The notes: a model not told the origin generated them from the letters alone. Shown: positions 46,032-56,100, counted from the first letter of the stretch. The stretch: DNA of 64,000 nucleotides from Pseudomonadota bacterium (GCA_018240505.1 JAFEFQ010000245.1:37081-101080), one strand, 5' to 3'. Translations and numbers: made by a program.

Positions 46032-46165
46032 TTCAATGCCTCGACGATCGCCTCCAGCAGCTGCGGCTGCGACCAGCGCGGATGCGGAGCGGCGCCGAAG
46101 TAGCCGCCCTGCGCCTCCGACGCAGGCACGATGTCGGTTGCAGTGATGGCAGGCGCGGTGTTCAT
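46028..46165 (-). CDS. 45-residue peptide in the carrier-protein operon
   Basis: A small gene coding MNTAPAITATDIVPASEAQG... with a middle region GGYFGAAPHPRWSQ and a helical end PQLLEAIVEALK. It starts in an ATGA overlap with the mannosidase gene and ends in an overlap with the esterase GTG, so it is inside an unbroken chain of coupled genes and is very likely translated. No family is recognised. It has no signal peptide. It may be a small accessory subunit, a docking peptide, or a peptide substrate. Confidence 0.6.
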   Translation of the reverse strand: MNTAPAITATDIVPASEAQGGYFGAAPHPRWSQPQLLEAIVEALK

Positions 46166-48642
46166 GCGAGCTGGAAGCGGATACCGCGTTCGGCGTTGAG
46201 TGCCGAGATCGAGCCGTGGCCGCGGCCGCCCGCTCCGGTCGCGCGCAGCGCCAGCGTGCGCGACTGGCCCGGAGCCAGATGGAATCCGTTGTCTTCGGCG
46301 ACGAACCCCGGTACGTCGATCGTTATCGACTGGGCGAATGCGCGCGTAGCGACGGTGAGGAGATATGCCACGCCTCCGTCCACTGCCGCGACCGTGGCCG
46401 CCAGGCCGACATCGTAGTCGCGCGTGACCGGCAGTCCGGCCGGAAACCAGAATGTCTCGGCAACCGGCTCGCCGGCGGTCGTCACCAGTTTCGCGTGGAT
46501 CAGGTCGGCAACCGGCGGTCCAAAACGATACGCCCAGGACAGGTCGAGAAAACCGTCGAAGAAATCCGTGGCGGCCAGCTCGATCGCGCCATGCGCGGAC
46601 ACGCGAACATCCGCGCCCCCCCTGCCCGTGGCGATGTCGCCGCCACGATGCAGCTCCAGCTCGACGCGCGCCGCGAGCGGCGTCGGCGCATCGTTGAACA
46701 CGTGCACGACGAGGCCGTTGACGCCTTCGTCGCTGATCGCGATCGCGATCGGCGCCAGCGCACGCCGCAATGCGTACCAGCACGGCTTGGGCATGCCGTG
46801 CGCATCGACCACGCCCCAGCCGGCGCCGGGCCAGAGGTCGCGCAGAAACCAGATCAGGCCGCCGCCGGTCGGCGAGCGCGCACGCCGCCACTCGGCGAAG
46901 GTCCGCGCCATCGCCTCGCCGGTCGCGGCGCGGCCGAGGGCGAGATAACGCTCATGATCGCTGACGCGCAATTCAGCCGGATCGATGCCGAACAGGCGAC
47001 GCACGTAGTGATCGCGTACATCGTCGAAATCCCAGCCTGCGCCGAGGTCGCGCGGCGAGCGCGCCTTCCACGCGGCTTGGTGCATGCGCAGCGCGCCGCC
47101 GCCCGGCATTCCGCCATCGAACGGGATGTTGGCAAAGGCGAGGCATTCGGAGGCGAAACGCACTTCGGCGCGGCGCGCGTCGTCGAGCGGACGCAGATAC
47201 GCGCCGACGCCGTAGTACGACGCCGGTCCCGCATTGGCCGCGTGCGGGAACGCGCCGCCCCAGGTGCTCGAAGGTACGTATGTCGCGCCGAGCGCGCGCA
47301 CACGCGCAGGCAGGATGTCGTGGAACAGCGCGGGCGTCCAGCGCTCGCGCGCGGCGCCGCTCATCGCCGCCTGCTGACCGCCTTCGCTGTTGCCGCACAG
47401 CACCGCGAGGCTCGGGCGCGCACGCCAGCCTGCGAGCTGCTGGTCGACTTCGGCGAGCACCGAGGCGACGAATTCTTCGTCTTCGGGATAGTCCATGTTC
47501 GCGAACATGAAGTCCTGCCAGAGCAGGATGCCATGCTCATCGAGCGCGTCGTAAAAGGCGTCGTCCTCGTAGACCATCGTGCCGCCGACGCGCAGCATGT
47601 TCATGCCGGCCGCGCGCGCCTGCGCGATCGCGGCACGGTACGCTTCCGGCGCGGCGCCGAGCGTGACCGCGTCGAGCGGGGTCCAGCACGCGCCGCGGCA
47701 AAACATCGGCACGCCGTTCACGCGCAGGCGAAAATCGGCGCCGTCGCCGCGGTCGAGTTCGATGCGGCGAAATCCGGTCCGACCGAGTTCGATGCGCAGC
47801 TCGCCGTCGTCCGTCGCGGCCAGGATCGCCAGCGTGTACAGCGCCGGCTCGCCGTGCGTGTGCGGCCACCACAGTTCCGGGTCGGCGACGCGCACGCTGC
47901 CGCGCCAGCGCCCGTCGCGCGGCGCCAGCGCGGCCGCGTCGCGTTTGCCATCGCGCTCGACCACGAGAACGGCGCGCCGGATCCGCGCGTCGAGCTCCGC
48001 CGCGACCTCGACTTCGCCGATGTCATGTTTCTCCGACAAGGCGACATCGATATCGATCGCGCCGAGTTGCAATGCGCGGTATTCGATCCATGCCGGCCGC
48101 CATGGCCCGACCGGCGGGCATGGCGGCGACCAGCCCGGCGTGCGGCCGAGCAGGGTCGTGCGGATCCAGCGCAGTTGCTGGTGTTCGAGCATCGGCACGC
48201 GCCAGCGCGGGCGCGGACGCTTGATCGCCAGTTCCGGCGTCAGCGCGCGGCAGCGGATCACGAGTTCGTGTTCCGCCTCGCCGCGAAATTCGACCGGTAT
48301 CTCGTGCGCGAGAAACATGCTGGCACTGGCGAGGAGATGTTCGCCGTCGAGCCAGACATCCGCGAGCGTGGCCAGGCCCTCGAAGCCGAGCACCGCGGAA
48401 CCCGGCTCGGCGGCGAAGCGGACGCGCCACCAGAAGTCGGCGTCGTCGAAGCGTTGCGGCCTGTCCCAGTCCCACAGATTCGCCGCGCGCAGCGCGCCGG
48501 CGGCGGTGCCGGGCACCCGTGCCGGCACCCAGGCGAGCGCGTCGATCCGGGCCAGCTCCGATCCCGCCGGCGCCTCGGCTACCTGCCAGCCCGCGTCGAG
48601 CGTGATGCGCCGATGCGCATCGGCGCATCGGGCGCGGTTCAT
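46162..48642 (-). CDS. GH2 beta-mannosidase-like glycoside hydrolase
   Basis: An 826-residue glycoside hydrolase family 2 protein. The sugar-binding domain begins LDAGWQVAEAPAGSEL; the TIM barrel has FCRGACWTPLDAV and MNMLRVGGTMVYEDDAFYDALDEHGILLWQDFMFAN in parts. The acid/base Glu is in CGNSEGGQQ, where the usual GNNE is GNSE, and the nucleophile Glu is likely in RFASECLAF. There is no signal peptide, so it is cytoplasmic. It overlaps the carrier-protein gene by four bases. A glycosidase as an internal gene of a carrier-protein operon is unusual; it might trim or attach a sugar on the product. Confidence 0.85.
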   Translation of the reverse strand: MNRARCADAHRRITLDAGWQVAEAPAGSELARIDALAWVPARVPGTAAGALRAANLWDWDRPQRFDDADFWWRVRFAAEPGSAVLGFEGLATLADVWLDGEHLLASASMFLAHEIPVEFRGEAEHELVIRCRALTPELAIKRPRPRWRVPMLEHQQLRWIRTTLLGRTPGWSPPCPPVGPWRPAWIEYRALQLGAIDIDVALSEKHDIGEVEVAAELDARIRRAVLVVERDGKRDAAALAPRDGRWRGSVRVADPELWWPHTHGEPALYTLAILAATDDGELRIELGRTGFRRIELDRGDGADFRLRVNGVPMFCRGACWTPLDAVTLGAAPEAYRAAIAQARAAGMNMLRVGGTMVYEDDAFYDALDEHGILLWQDFMFANMDYPEDEEFVASVLAEVDQQLAGWRARPSLAVLCGNSEGGQQAAMSGAARERWTPALFHDILPARVRALGATYVPSSTWGGAFPHAANAGPASYYGVGAYLRPLDDARRAEVRFASECLAFANIPFDGGMPGGGALRMHQAAWKARSPRDLGAGWDFDDVRDHYVRRLFGIDPAELRVSDHERYLALGRAATGEAMARTFAEWRRARSPTGGGLIWFLRDLWPGAGWGVVDAHGMPKPCWYALRRALAPIAIAISDEGVNGLVVHVFNDAPTPLAARVELELHRGGDIATGRGGADVRVSAHGAIELAATDFFDGFLDLSWAYRFGPPVADLIHAKLVTTAGEPVAETFWFPAGLPVTRDYDVGLAATVAAVDGGVAYLLTVATRAFAQSITIDVPGFVAEDNGFHLAPGQSRTLALRATGAGGRGHGSISALNAERGIRFQLA

Positions 48643-48890
48643 TGCGCGGTCGCGGTCAGCTCGTCGACCGCGCTCGTGATCGAGGCGATGCTTTCGAACA
48701 CGCTGCGCTTGAGCATGTGGTCTGGAAATTCGATGTCGAACTCGCCCTCGAGCGCCAGCATGACGTTGACCGAGGCGTGCGAGGTCATTCCGGCCTGATA
48801 TAGATCGGTATCGGGCGCAAGTCCTTCGACTTCCCTGGCGAGCCGACCATGCTCCTTGAGAATGGTCCGGACCTTGATTTCGTTACTCAT
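48639..48890 (-). CDS. dedicated acyl-carrier-like protein
   Basis: An 83-residue carrier protein. Ser37 in AGMTSHASVNVML is in the position of the phosphopantetheine attachment Ser, where the usual DSL is changed to TSH. The flanking helices, including LALEGEFDIEFPDHML, are acidic and typical. Carrier proteins of this atypical sort are known beside amino acid:[carrier protein] ligases. It overlaps both neighbours: acpS by eight bases and the mannosidase by four. It probably holds an aminoacyl thioester. Confidence 0.88.
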   Translation of the reverse strand: MSNEIKVRTILKEHGRLAREVEGLAPDTDLYQAGMTSHASVNVMLALEGEFDIEFPDHMLKRSVFESIASITSAVDELTATAQ

Positions 48891-49263
48891 AAGCGATCAC
48901 CACCGCTGTTGCCTGGTTTCCGTCATGGCTCATCGACAGTGCGAGCCGCGCCTCCCCCGCCGCGGCGCGTGCCGCGCCGTACAATACAAGATCGCAAGCA
49001 CCGCCTGCGCCGCGCCGTACTTCGATCTCGCGCCAGCCGACCGCATCGAGTTCCAGCGCTTTCTTCGTCGCTTCCTTCGCCGCGAAGCGTGCTGCCAGAC
49101 GCTCGCCGACGCTTGCCGGCGCCGAGCAAGCATAGTCGATCTCGCCGTCGGTATACACGCGGCGCAGGAAGCGCTCGCCGAATCGCTGCAGCGACTCGGC
49201 GACGCGGCTGATCTGCACCAGATCGATGCCGACGCGAATACGTGGTGTGGAGGGGGCCTGCAT
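48883..49263 (-). CDS. AcpS-type holo-carrier-protein synthase
   Basis: A 126-residue phosphopantetheinyl transferase. Asp14 in VGIDLVQISRV and Glu64 in RFAAKEATKKAL are the metal-binding pair of the AcpS family. It presumably converts the adjacent carrier protein to its holo form, and as it is embedded in the operon it is unlikely to be the housekeeping acpS. The ATG at 49263 is chosen because the frame above it begins only with TTG; it starts seven bases after the DUF1839 stop. Confidence 0.9.
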   Translation of the reverse strand: MQAPSTPRIRVGIDLVQISRVAESLQRFGERFLRRVYTDGEIDYACSAPASVGERLAARFAAKEATKKALELDAVGWREIEVRRGAGGACDLVLYGAARAAAGEARLALSMSHDGNQATAVVIAYE

Positions 49264-49270
49264 AAGCAAT

Positions 49271-50230
49271 CTATACAAGTTTCTTCAGCGTGGATGACGC
49301 CAGCTGCCACTGCGCGGCCCACTCGTCGAAGGCCGGCGCCGCATCGAGCGCACGCTTCGTGTTCACCGCGCGCGCGGCCTTGAGGATGAACGCCTTGGCT
49401 CCAGTCGAAATGCGCTCGTAGGCATCCGCCGCGACCGCGTACTGATCCTCGCCCAGCCAGCGCAGGTACAGCGCGGCCAGTTCCGCCGCCGACCCGAGTT
49501 GGCGCACCGTGGCGAACGCCCACGCGTGGTAATAGGCGAGACCGCGCTCCTGCAACTGCGGCAGGTCGCGCTGGAAGCGTTGTGCGAACCGCTGTACCGG
49601 GTTGTCGCGAGGCTGGCGCGCGAGATGGCGCGCGAGCAACGCGCGCGACTGCCGGGCCAGCTCGGCGCGCGGCCGGCGCTCGAGGCGATCGACGCGCACG
49701 AGTTCGGCGAACAACGGCATGAAGGCCGGATCGGGAGCGCGGTCGAGCCCGAACGTGCGCGCGAAATCCTCGCCGTCGAGCGCGAAGTAACCGGCGTTGT
49801 GGAAATAGCCGAGCCGGCGCGCGTCGATATCCAGATCATTGAGCACGATCGTCGACTTCGTATGCTGGCTGCGGTAGTCGGTGCCCGAAGTGTCCGGCAG
49901 CCACCAGGCATCGGCCTCGGTCGAAATCAGCTTGCCCGCGCCAAGATGTTCGACAGCATGCTCGATCAACGGCCGCCAGCAGTTGAGTTCCTGCACGTCG
50001 ATGCCGTAGAGGTCGCGCAACTCGTCGTGCGGCGGTTTGTAGAACGTCCACTGGTCGCCCTCGAAGTCGATCGCGAGGACGAAGGCGAGCATCGCGAGCG
50101 GTTCGCAACCGAGCGCATGGACGAGCTCGATCCAGATGTCGACATAGCAGTTCTTCTCGACCCAGACCCGATCTTCGGCATGCAGCATGTGCCGTGAGTA
50201 GCCCGTCGCGTCGAGATTCAGGACCTTCAC
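49271..50230 (-). CDS. DUF1839 family protein
   Basis: A 319-residue soluble protein of the DUF1839 family, known to lie beside amino acid:[carrier protein] ligases in rhizobia. Notable segments are GYSRHMLHAEDRVWVEKNCYVD, CEPLAMLAFVLAIDFEGDQWTFYKPPHD (in parts) and EADAWWLPDTSGTDYRSQHTKSTIV. It has a conserved Cys and several His but no recognised catalytic motif; the early part faintly suggests a peptidase-like fold. It starts with GTG after GAGG, seven bases after the ligase stop. Confidence 0.8.
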   Translation of the reverse strand: MKVLNLDATGYSRHMLHAEDRVWVEKNCYVDIWIELVHALGCEPLAMLAFVLAIDFEGDQWTFYKPPHDELRDLYGIDVQELNCWRPLIEHAVEHLGAGKLISTEADAWWLPDTSGTDYRSQHTKSTIVLNDLDIDARRLGYFHNAGYFALDGEDFARTFGLDRAPDPAFMPLFAELVRVDRLERRPRAELARQSRALLARHLARQPRDNPVQRFAQRFQRDLPQLQERGLAYYHAWAFATVRQLGSAAELAALYLRWLGEDQYAVAADAYERISTGAKAFILKAARAVNTKRALDAAPAFDEWAAQWQLASSTLKKLV

Positions 50231-50237
50231 GGCGACC

Positions 50238-51152
50238 TCACGGCCAGAGTTTCGCGCGTACGGCGGAAGGCCACGCGCCCGGATCGAATCCGTGGGTCTG
50301 GAACAGGGCCATGACCAGCCGCTCGAGGCCGAAGCCGAGGCAGGCCGTGTTGGCGATCTTGCCGTCCTCGGTGCGGATCGCGAACGCCTCGCCGAAATGC
50401 TCCTGGTGATAGTTGAAGGAACAGACCGCAGTCGGGTTTTCCCTCGAGATCACCGGAACGAGCACTTCGAACTTGAGTTGCTGCTCGCGCTGCGAAACGG
50501 CGAGCATCTTGCCGCCCTTGCCGAAGAACGGGTCGGAGGCGACCTCGGCCTGTACCGGCAGGCCCAGCGATTCGAGCAGGGTCATGCCGCGCTTGAGCCA
50601 CATGTCGCGCCACTCGACGACCTGGTCCGGCGTACCGCAACGCACGAACTCGCGCACGCGGAACGACTGCATGCGCGTCGGCTCCGGCGAGGGCTCGTTG
50701 CGAAACACCCAGTTGAACATCGTCACCAGACGACCCTCTTTCGGCACCGTACCGCTGAAGCTCGGGTAGACCGGATAGCAGGCCGCCGGATTGAGCACGA
50801 CATCGGTCATGCTCTCGTACTTTTCCCAGGACTCGCCCGCATGGATCGCCTCGCTGAGCTGGCGCGCGGTCAGTTCCTTGCCCTTGAAACTGAAGACGGT
50901 GCCGGCGAGGTTGGGAAAGCTGTCCATGTAGTCCGACTTTTCCAGCACCTTGCGGTCGATCGTCGGCGGGAAGACGAAGTATTCGGCGCCGTCGTCCCTG
51001 GCCAGATCGGTTACCAAGGCGTTGAAACGCTCGAGCACGTCCTCGAATACGCCGCTGCGGCCGAATATGCCCTGCACGCCGACCGGGACGATCAGACCGT
51101 GCTTGACCAGGCCTTCGTGAAATTTCTGGGCATCGTAGTCGGTGGCGGACAT
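50238..51152 (-). CDS. amino acid:[carrier protein] ligase (seryl-tRNA-synthetase-like)
   Basis: A 304-residue class II aminoacyl-tRNA synthetase homologue lacking the tRNA-binding arm. It resembles the Bradyrhizobium and Agrobacterium enzymes that activate glycine or alanine and transfer it to a carrier protein. Motif 2 is WVFRNEPSPEPTRMQSFRVRE and motif 3 is ACLGFGLERLVMALF. Putative zinc ligands Cys125, Glu168 and Cys271 have nearly the same spacing as those of the characterised enzymes. It lies three bases after the dehydrogenase gene. A role in protein synthesis is unlikely. Confidence 0.88.
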   Translation of the reverse strand: MSATDYDAQKFHEGLVKHGLIVPVGVQGIFGRSGVFEDVLERFNALVTDLARDDGAEYFVFPPTIDRKVLEKSDYMDSFPNLAGTVFSFKGKELTARQLSEAIHAGESWEKYESMTDVVLNPAACYPVYPSFSGTVPKEGRLVTMFNWVFRNEPSPEPTRMQSFRVREFVRCGTPDQVVEWRDMWLKRGMTLLESLGLPVQAEVASDPFFGKGGKMLAVSQREQQLKFEVLVPVISRENPTAVCSFNYHQEHFGEAFAIRTEDGKIANTACLGFGLERLVMALFQTHGFDPGAWPSAVRAKLWP

Positions 51153-51155
51153 GGC

Positions 51156-52349
51156 TCAGGCATCCTTGTAGACCAGCAGCATCGAAGCGCTCTTGCTCGC
51201 AATGCGCTCGTTCGACACCATCAGCGCCGCGGAAAGCACGTCGCGATAATGGCGGCCGACGCTGAACGGCGTGTCGTTCTTGTAGCCGAGAATGCCGATG
51301 ATCTGCAGGGCCTCATGGCACAGCCGCGGCGCGACCTCCGAGCAACCCATCTTCAACTGATTCATCTTGAGCGCCCAGGCCATCGAGCCGAGTTCCTCGC
51401 GCGCGGCGCGGTCGTCCGCTCCGGTCAATTCGTCGAAATCCATGGCGCAGGCTTGCCAGTTATGCCGCATCGCCTGCAGTTCGACGTTGGCCCGCGCCAG
51501 GTGTGGCGCGTTCGGCGGCATCGTGCCCGGGTTGCGCCGCGCCGCGCCGCGCACGAATTCCGCCGCGCGCCCGAGCGCATCCGCGGCGATGCCCGACCAC
51601 AGCGCCGACCAGAGGATGTGCGAGTACGGCACCATCGTCTGCGCCGAGGAATCGGCGAACGCGCCCGGCAGGATCTGCTCGGCGCGGCCCTTGCCGGAAA
51701 ATTTCGCACCCGGACTGCAGGTGCCGCGCATGCCCAGCGTGTCCCAGGTTCCGGTTTGCTCGAGCGTGTACTGCCCTTTCTCGAACAGGACCAGCACCTG
51801 ATCGCTGGCCGCCGCGTCGGCCGTCCGCCGGCAGGTGACGAGCTGCGCGTCGGCATGCGCGCCGTAGGACACGGTGGTCGCGTCCTTGGCGAGCGACATG
51901 TTCTCGCCGTCGACCGCGACCGCGCAGACGCTCGAACGCGTGTCGCCGAACGTGCCGTTTTCCGAGGTGATCGAGGCGATGACTTCCTGGCGCGCGACGA
52001 TGTTCTCGCTCAAATAACGATCGAAATATGGCGTGCCGAGGCCGTGGCGCGCGATGCAGGCGACCTGGATGTGGTGCATCGCGAGCACCATTCCCGAGGA
52101 GCCACAGCCTTGCGCCAGAGCGGCGCACTGCGCGCCGAGTTCGAGCATGCCGGCGCCGGCGCCGCCATGACTCTGCGGAACGGCCGCCGACAGGAGCTTC
52201 GCGGCCTTGAGCGCGGCGAAGGTTTCGTGCGGAAAGCGGCTCTGCGCATCGACCGTCGCGGCATGCTTGGCCGCCACCTCCGCAGCGATCGCGGCAGTTC
52301 TGGCGACCACATCCGTTTCCCTGATCACAGACGGTCTTTTCATTGGCAT
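51156..52349 (-). CDS. acyl-CoA-dehydrogenase-like flavoprotein, first gene of the carrier-protein operon
   Basis: A 397-residue protein with the acyl-CoA dehydrogenase fold. N-terminal helices contain FAALKAAKLLSAAVPQSHGGAG, the FAD-binding middle strand region SITSENGTFGDTRSS, and the C-terminal bundle ALQIIGILGYKNDTPFSVGRHYRDVLSAAL (in parts). Flavoproteins of this fold oxidise aminoacyl or acyl groups on carrier proteins in natural-product pathways (for example prolyl carrier-protein oxidases). In this operon it could desaturate the aminoacyl thioester made by the ligase. Either ATG at 52349 or 52343 may be the start. Confidence 0.82.
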   Translation of the reverse strand: MPMKRPSVIRETDVVARTAAIAAEVAAKHAATVDAQSRFPHETFAALKAAKLLSAAVPQSHGGAGAGMLELGAQCAALAQGCGSSGMVLAMHHIQVACIARHGLGTPYFDRYLSENIVARQEVIASITSENGTFGDTRSSVCAVAVDGENMSLAKDATTVSYGAHADAQLVTCRRTADAAASDQVLVLFEKGQYTLEQTGTWDTLGMRGTCSPGAKFSGKGRAEQILPGAFADSSAQTMVPYSHILWSALWSGIAADALGRAAEFVRGAARRNPGTMPPNAPHLARANVELQAMRHNWQACAMDFDELTGADDRAAREELGSMAWALKMNQLKMGCSEVAPRLCHEALQIIGILGYKNDTPFSVGRHYRDVLSAALMVSNERIASKSASMLLVYKDA

Positions 52350-53136
52350 CCCCCCGGAGGCCCCGGCTCCCCGCAATTCAGGGAAACCGAATTCTACCCT
52401 AGAAGCATTCTGCCGGATGCAACCGGGCACGCTCGAAACATGGAAACGCGAAATCGACGCGCACGGCAAAGCCGTCGCCAGCAACAACTTCCAGGCGCGC
52501 TTGTCTGGGTCGCACGCGCGGGCTGGCGAGGAAGTGGGTTCTCGCACTTCCCCATCGCCCAGGTCGAACTTCCCGGCAGCGATCCAGACGTGACAAGGCA
52601 AACTTCGATCGCATCCGGCGAGTCGGCAACCGGATGCGATTCGGGTCCAGACCCATAGCCGTACGGATCGACCACAGCGCGCGCTCGGCCAGATCCAGCC
52701 GCCACGTCTAGGCGGTCAATTGATCCCACAGCCCTCGGCGATAGTCGACGTTGCCGTGTCAGGAAAAGCAGCCGGACCCATCCGGCAAGCTCTCGGGAAG
52801 AAACTCTAGTTTACGCCGGCCACGATCCAGCGCCATGACTATCGAGCGGGTCGGGCATATGTTGCCAATATGCGGAAAGTGCCTGCCCGAAGCGGGTAAA
52901 GTGTTAACTCCGTCAAACAATTCGGCCTACATCTAACTTGGTATTAACGCAAATGGCATTGGGCGCCGTTATTATGCGCCAGTTCACAAAAGCAGTGTGG
53001 CGCTTGGGAAGTTGTCAGGCCCACAAAAGGGCACACGCGGCTATTGTGGGCATCATCAGGGGATTTTTACCGCAACCGACAACAGCTCGTCGCTGGGTGC
53101 GTTGCGCGTTTTTTGATGTTGGATGATTTTAGCCCC
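52350..53136. other. 788-base non-coding or eroded interval
   Basis: This should contain the promoter of the minus-strand carrier-protein operon and that of the plus-strand beta-helix gene, but I find no consensus pair that I trust. Between 52400 and 52850 several short frames on the minus strand look like broken coding sequence, for example HGNVDYRRGLWDQLTA near 52740, interrupted by stops. From about 52840 the composition becomes AT-richer. No RNA gene or repeat is evident. Confidence 0.5.
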
Positions 53137-56100
53137 ATGATGATACGAAAAATAGTTTCCGCTTTCATACTCCTTTTCGCTTTTACATACGTATACGCTG
53201 CGCCACCCATCGGCAGCACCACCTTCCCGTGGCCAGTGTTCGACGGCAGCGTACCTGATACGCCCGCGGCCTCGGCCGGACACACGACCTATTACGTCGA
53301 CGCCAACGCCGGCAGCGACAGCAATGCGGGCACCAGTTTCGCCACCGCCAAGAAGACGATCGGCGCGGCGCTGAGCATCCCGGGCCTCGCGGCCGGTGAC
53401 ACCATCCTCCTCGGCGGCGGCGTCTACCGCGAGTACCCGGCTTGGGGGAATGCGCCGAGCGGCAAGGCGGGCGCGCCGCTCACCATCGGCTCCTACGGCC
53501 GCGGCACCGGCCGCCCGATCATCGACGGCGGACTCAAGCCGGCGACGTGGACAAAGTACACCGGCGCGGGGCAGACCACGGTGTGGCAAACCTCGACGGC
53601 GGGACTGTCGCAAATTGGCAGCAGCACGCCGGTGCTCGGCGTCTATGTCAACAACGGCACTGCCGAAAGCGCGCTGCGCGAGGTCATCCACGGCCAGGTG
53701 AGCAAGTACGCAAGCGACCCGCTGCCGCCCAACCAGACCCAGGCGAACATCACCAACAACAGCAACAACTGGTACTTCGACGCCGCAGGGAAGACGCTCT
53801 ACGCCGACTTCGGCGGAACGCTGGGCGCAGGCGATCCCAACCAGGCCGACGTGTCGATCCTCTGGAACAGCGACAACTCCTCCAGCGGCCACCAGCTCCT
53901 CATCTACCTCGACAACAGTCACGGCTACTACAACTTCGTCGGGCTGGGCATCCGCGCCAGTTCTTGGACGGGCGCCTACATCGAGTCGTCGGGCAACACG
54001 TTCGATCATTGTGACATCAAGTTCAACGGCGGGGCATCGGTGGTCTTCTCGACGTCGAGCGCCGCCACGCAAGCGGCGAGCAACAACGTGGTCACGCAGA
54101 GCCGCATCTGGATGAACGTGCTGAACAACTGGCCGCGCTTCAACAACGGAAATACCGGCGGCGGCTGGCCGGCGGGAATCTCGTGGGTCGCGCAAAGCAA
54201 CGCGCTCGTGCAGGGCAACCTGATCTACCAGAACGGTGGCGAGGGCATCATCTTCTACGGCACCACCTCCAAGAGCTTCACGAGCCAGAACAACGTGATG
54301 CAGCAGAACGTCATCTTCGACAACTTCTCGGTCAACCTGTATCTCGACAACACCACCAACGCGACGCTGCAGCAGAACTTCGTGTTCGATCATCCGCGCG
54401 ACGAGACGCAGACGTTCCCCGGACTCCTCGAAGCATCGCCTGGCTATGCGACCGACTTCGGCAGGCGGTTGACGCCGATCAACCTCAGCCTCGCCGACGA
54501 ACCAGGTTCGTCGTATGACGGCAAGGCGCACCTCGCGAACATCACCGTGTTCAACAACATCTTCGCCGGCGGTCCGTTCGGCTTCGTCGACTATGGCGAC
54601 AGCGGCGCCCAGACGAGCCACGGACTCAAAAACATCACCATCGCCAACAACACCTGGGTGCTCGGCGCCAATCAGCCGTCAGGGATATCACCGTTGGGCT
54701 GGAAGCACACGGGGACGCAGTCCAGCGTGCCCGATCCGAGCACGAACAGCGTATTCGAGAACAACATCATCATCACGGCCGACACCTCGCAGGACTTTGC
54801 GCAGATGCTGAGCCCGCCGGTGTTGGGAATCGCGGTCGACTACAACGTCTACGGCGGACAGGGCAAGTGGATGGTGGGCAGCAATCGCCTTGGCTTCGCT
54901 GCCTGGCAAACGGCGCAAAGCGGCTGGGACGTGCACAGCACGAATCCGGCGGACGCCGGGCTCACTGACCTTACCGAGTTCAGCCGCACCGCGGCCGACC
55001 AGCCGATCTACGACTGGGCCAAGGCGCGGCCGACGGCGGGCTCGTCGACGGTGGGCGCGGGGACCAGTGCACCCAATCTGGGGACCGACTTCTCCGGCGC
55101 CGCGCGCGGCGATGGCGGCAAGACCATCGGTGCGCTCCAATCCGGCGGCTCGGGTGGTGGTGGCGGCAAGACCGCATCATCGGTGGCACTCAACGTCTCG
55201 CCCAACCCGGCAACGAGCGGGCAGTCGGTGACGATGACCGCGACCGTCAGCAGCAGCGGGGCGACGCCGACCGGTACGGTGACCTTTCTCGACGGCAGCA
55301 CAACCCTGACGACCGCGACGCTGAGCAGCGGCGTTGCGACCTTCAGTACGTCCTCTTTGTCCGTCGGCACGCACAACATAACGGCCAGTTACGGTGGAAG
55401 CAGCACGATTGCCGCGAGTACGAGCGCGGCTGCGAGCCTCGTCGTCAACACGACCAGTTCGAAGGCCGCGAGTACCACCGCCTTGAGCCTGTCCGCAAAC
55501 CCGATCACGGTCGGCAGTTCGGTGCGGTTCACGGCCACGGTGACCGGCAGCGGCACCACCCCGACCGGCACCGTCCAGTTCGCCAGCGATGGCGCGATAG
55601 TGGGCAGCGCCAGTTTGAGTCTGGGCGCCGCGGCATTTTCGATTTCGTCCCTGGCGGCCGGAACGCACAACATTACCGCCAGTTACAGCGGAGACGGCAA
55701 CTATCTCGCAAGCAGCGCAACCTCGTCCCTGACTGTCAATGCTGCGGGAAAATCCGTTTCGACCGTCGCGCTGTCGGCAACGCCCAACCCGGCGACGAGC
55801 GGCCAGGCGGTTGCCTTGACGGCAACCGTCAATAGCAGCGGGCCTACGCCGACCGGCACCGTCACATTCAACGCCGACGGCGCGACGCTTGTGGCAACAT
55901 CGCTTGTGTCCGGGATCGCCACCTACAGTACCGCGGCCCTGAGTGTCGGAACCCATACCCTGACGGCGACATATTCCGGGGATGCCGGCAACAACGCGTC
56001 GACATCGCCCTCGGTGTCCGTCGTGATCAATCCGTCTTCGACTCCGGCAACTTCGATCAATCTCAACCAGTTCGGCCTCGCCGGCACCTGGTACCAGCCT

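Noticed and set aside
48883..49263. Housekeeping holo-ACP synthase of fatty acid synthesis.
   Set aside because: It overlaps a non-standard carrier gene in a specialised operon and is far from any fatty-acid synthesis gene; a dedicated role is more likely, though cross-activity is possible.
50238..51152. Annotation of the synthetase-like gene as seryl-tRNA synthetase.
   Set aside because: The tRNA-binding N-terminal arm is absent, length is only 304 residues, and neighbours are a carrier protein, AcpS and DUF1839, matching amino acid:[carrier protein] ligases.
52400..52850. Possible degraded transposase or enzyme gene on the minus strand.
   Set aside because: The fragments are short, interrupted by stops and do not line up with a family that I recognise.
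53056..54621. 521-codon minus-strand frame opposite the beta-helix gene.
   Set aside because: Composition is repetitive Arg/Ala/Val; the plus-strand protein has a signal peptide, beta-helix rungs and repeats that explain the region.
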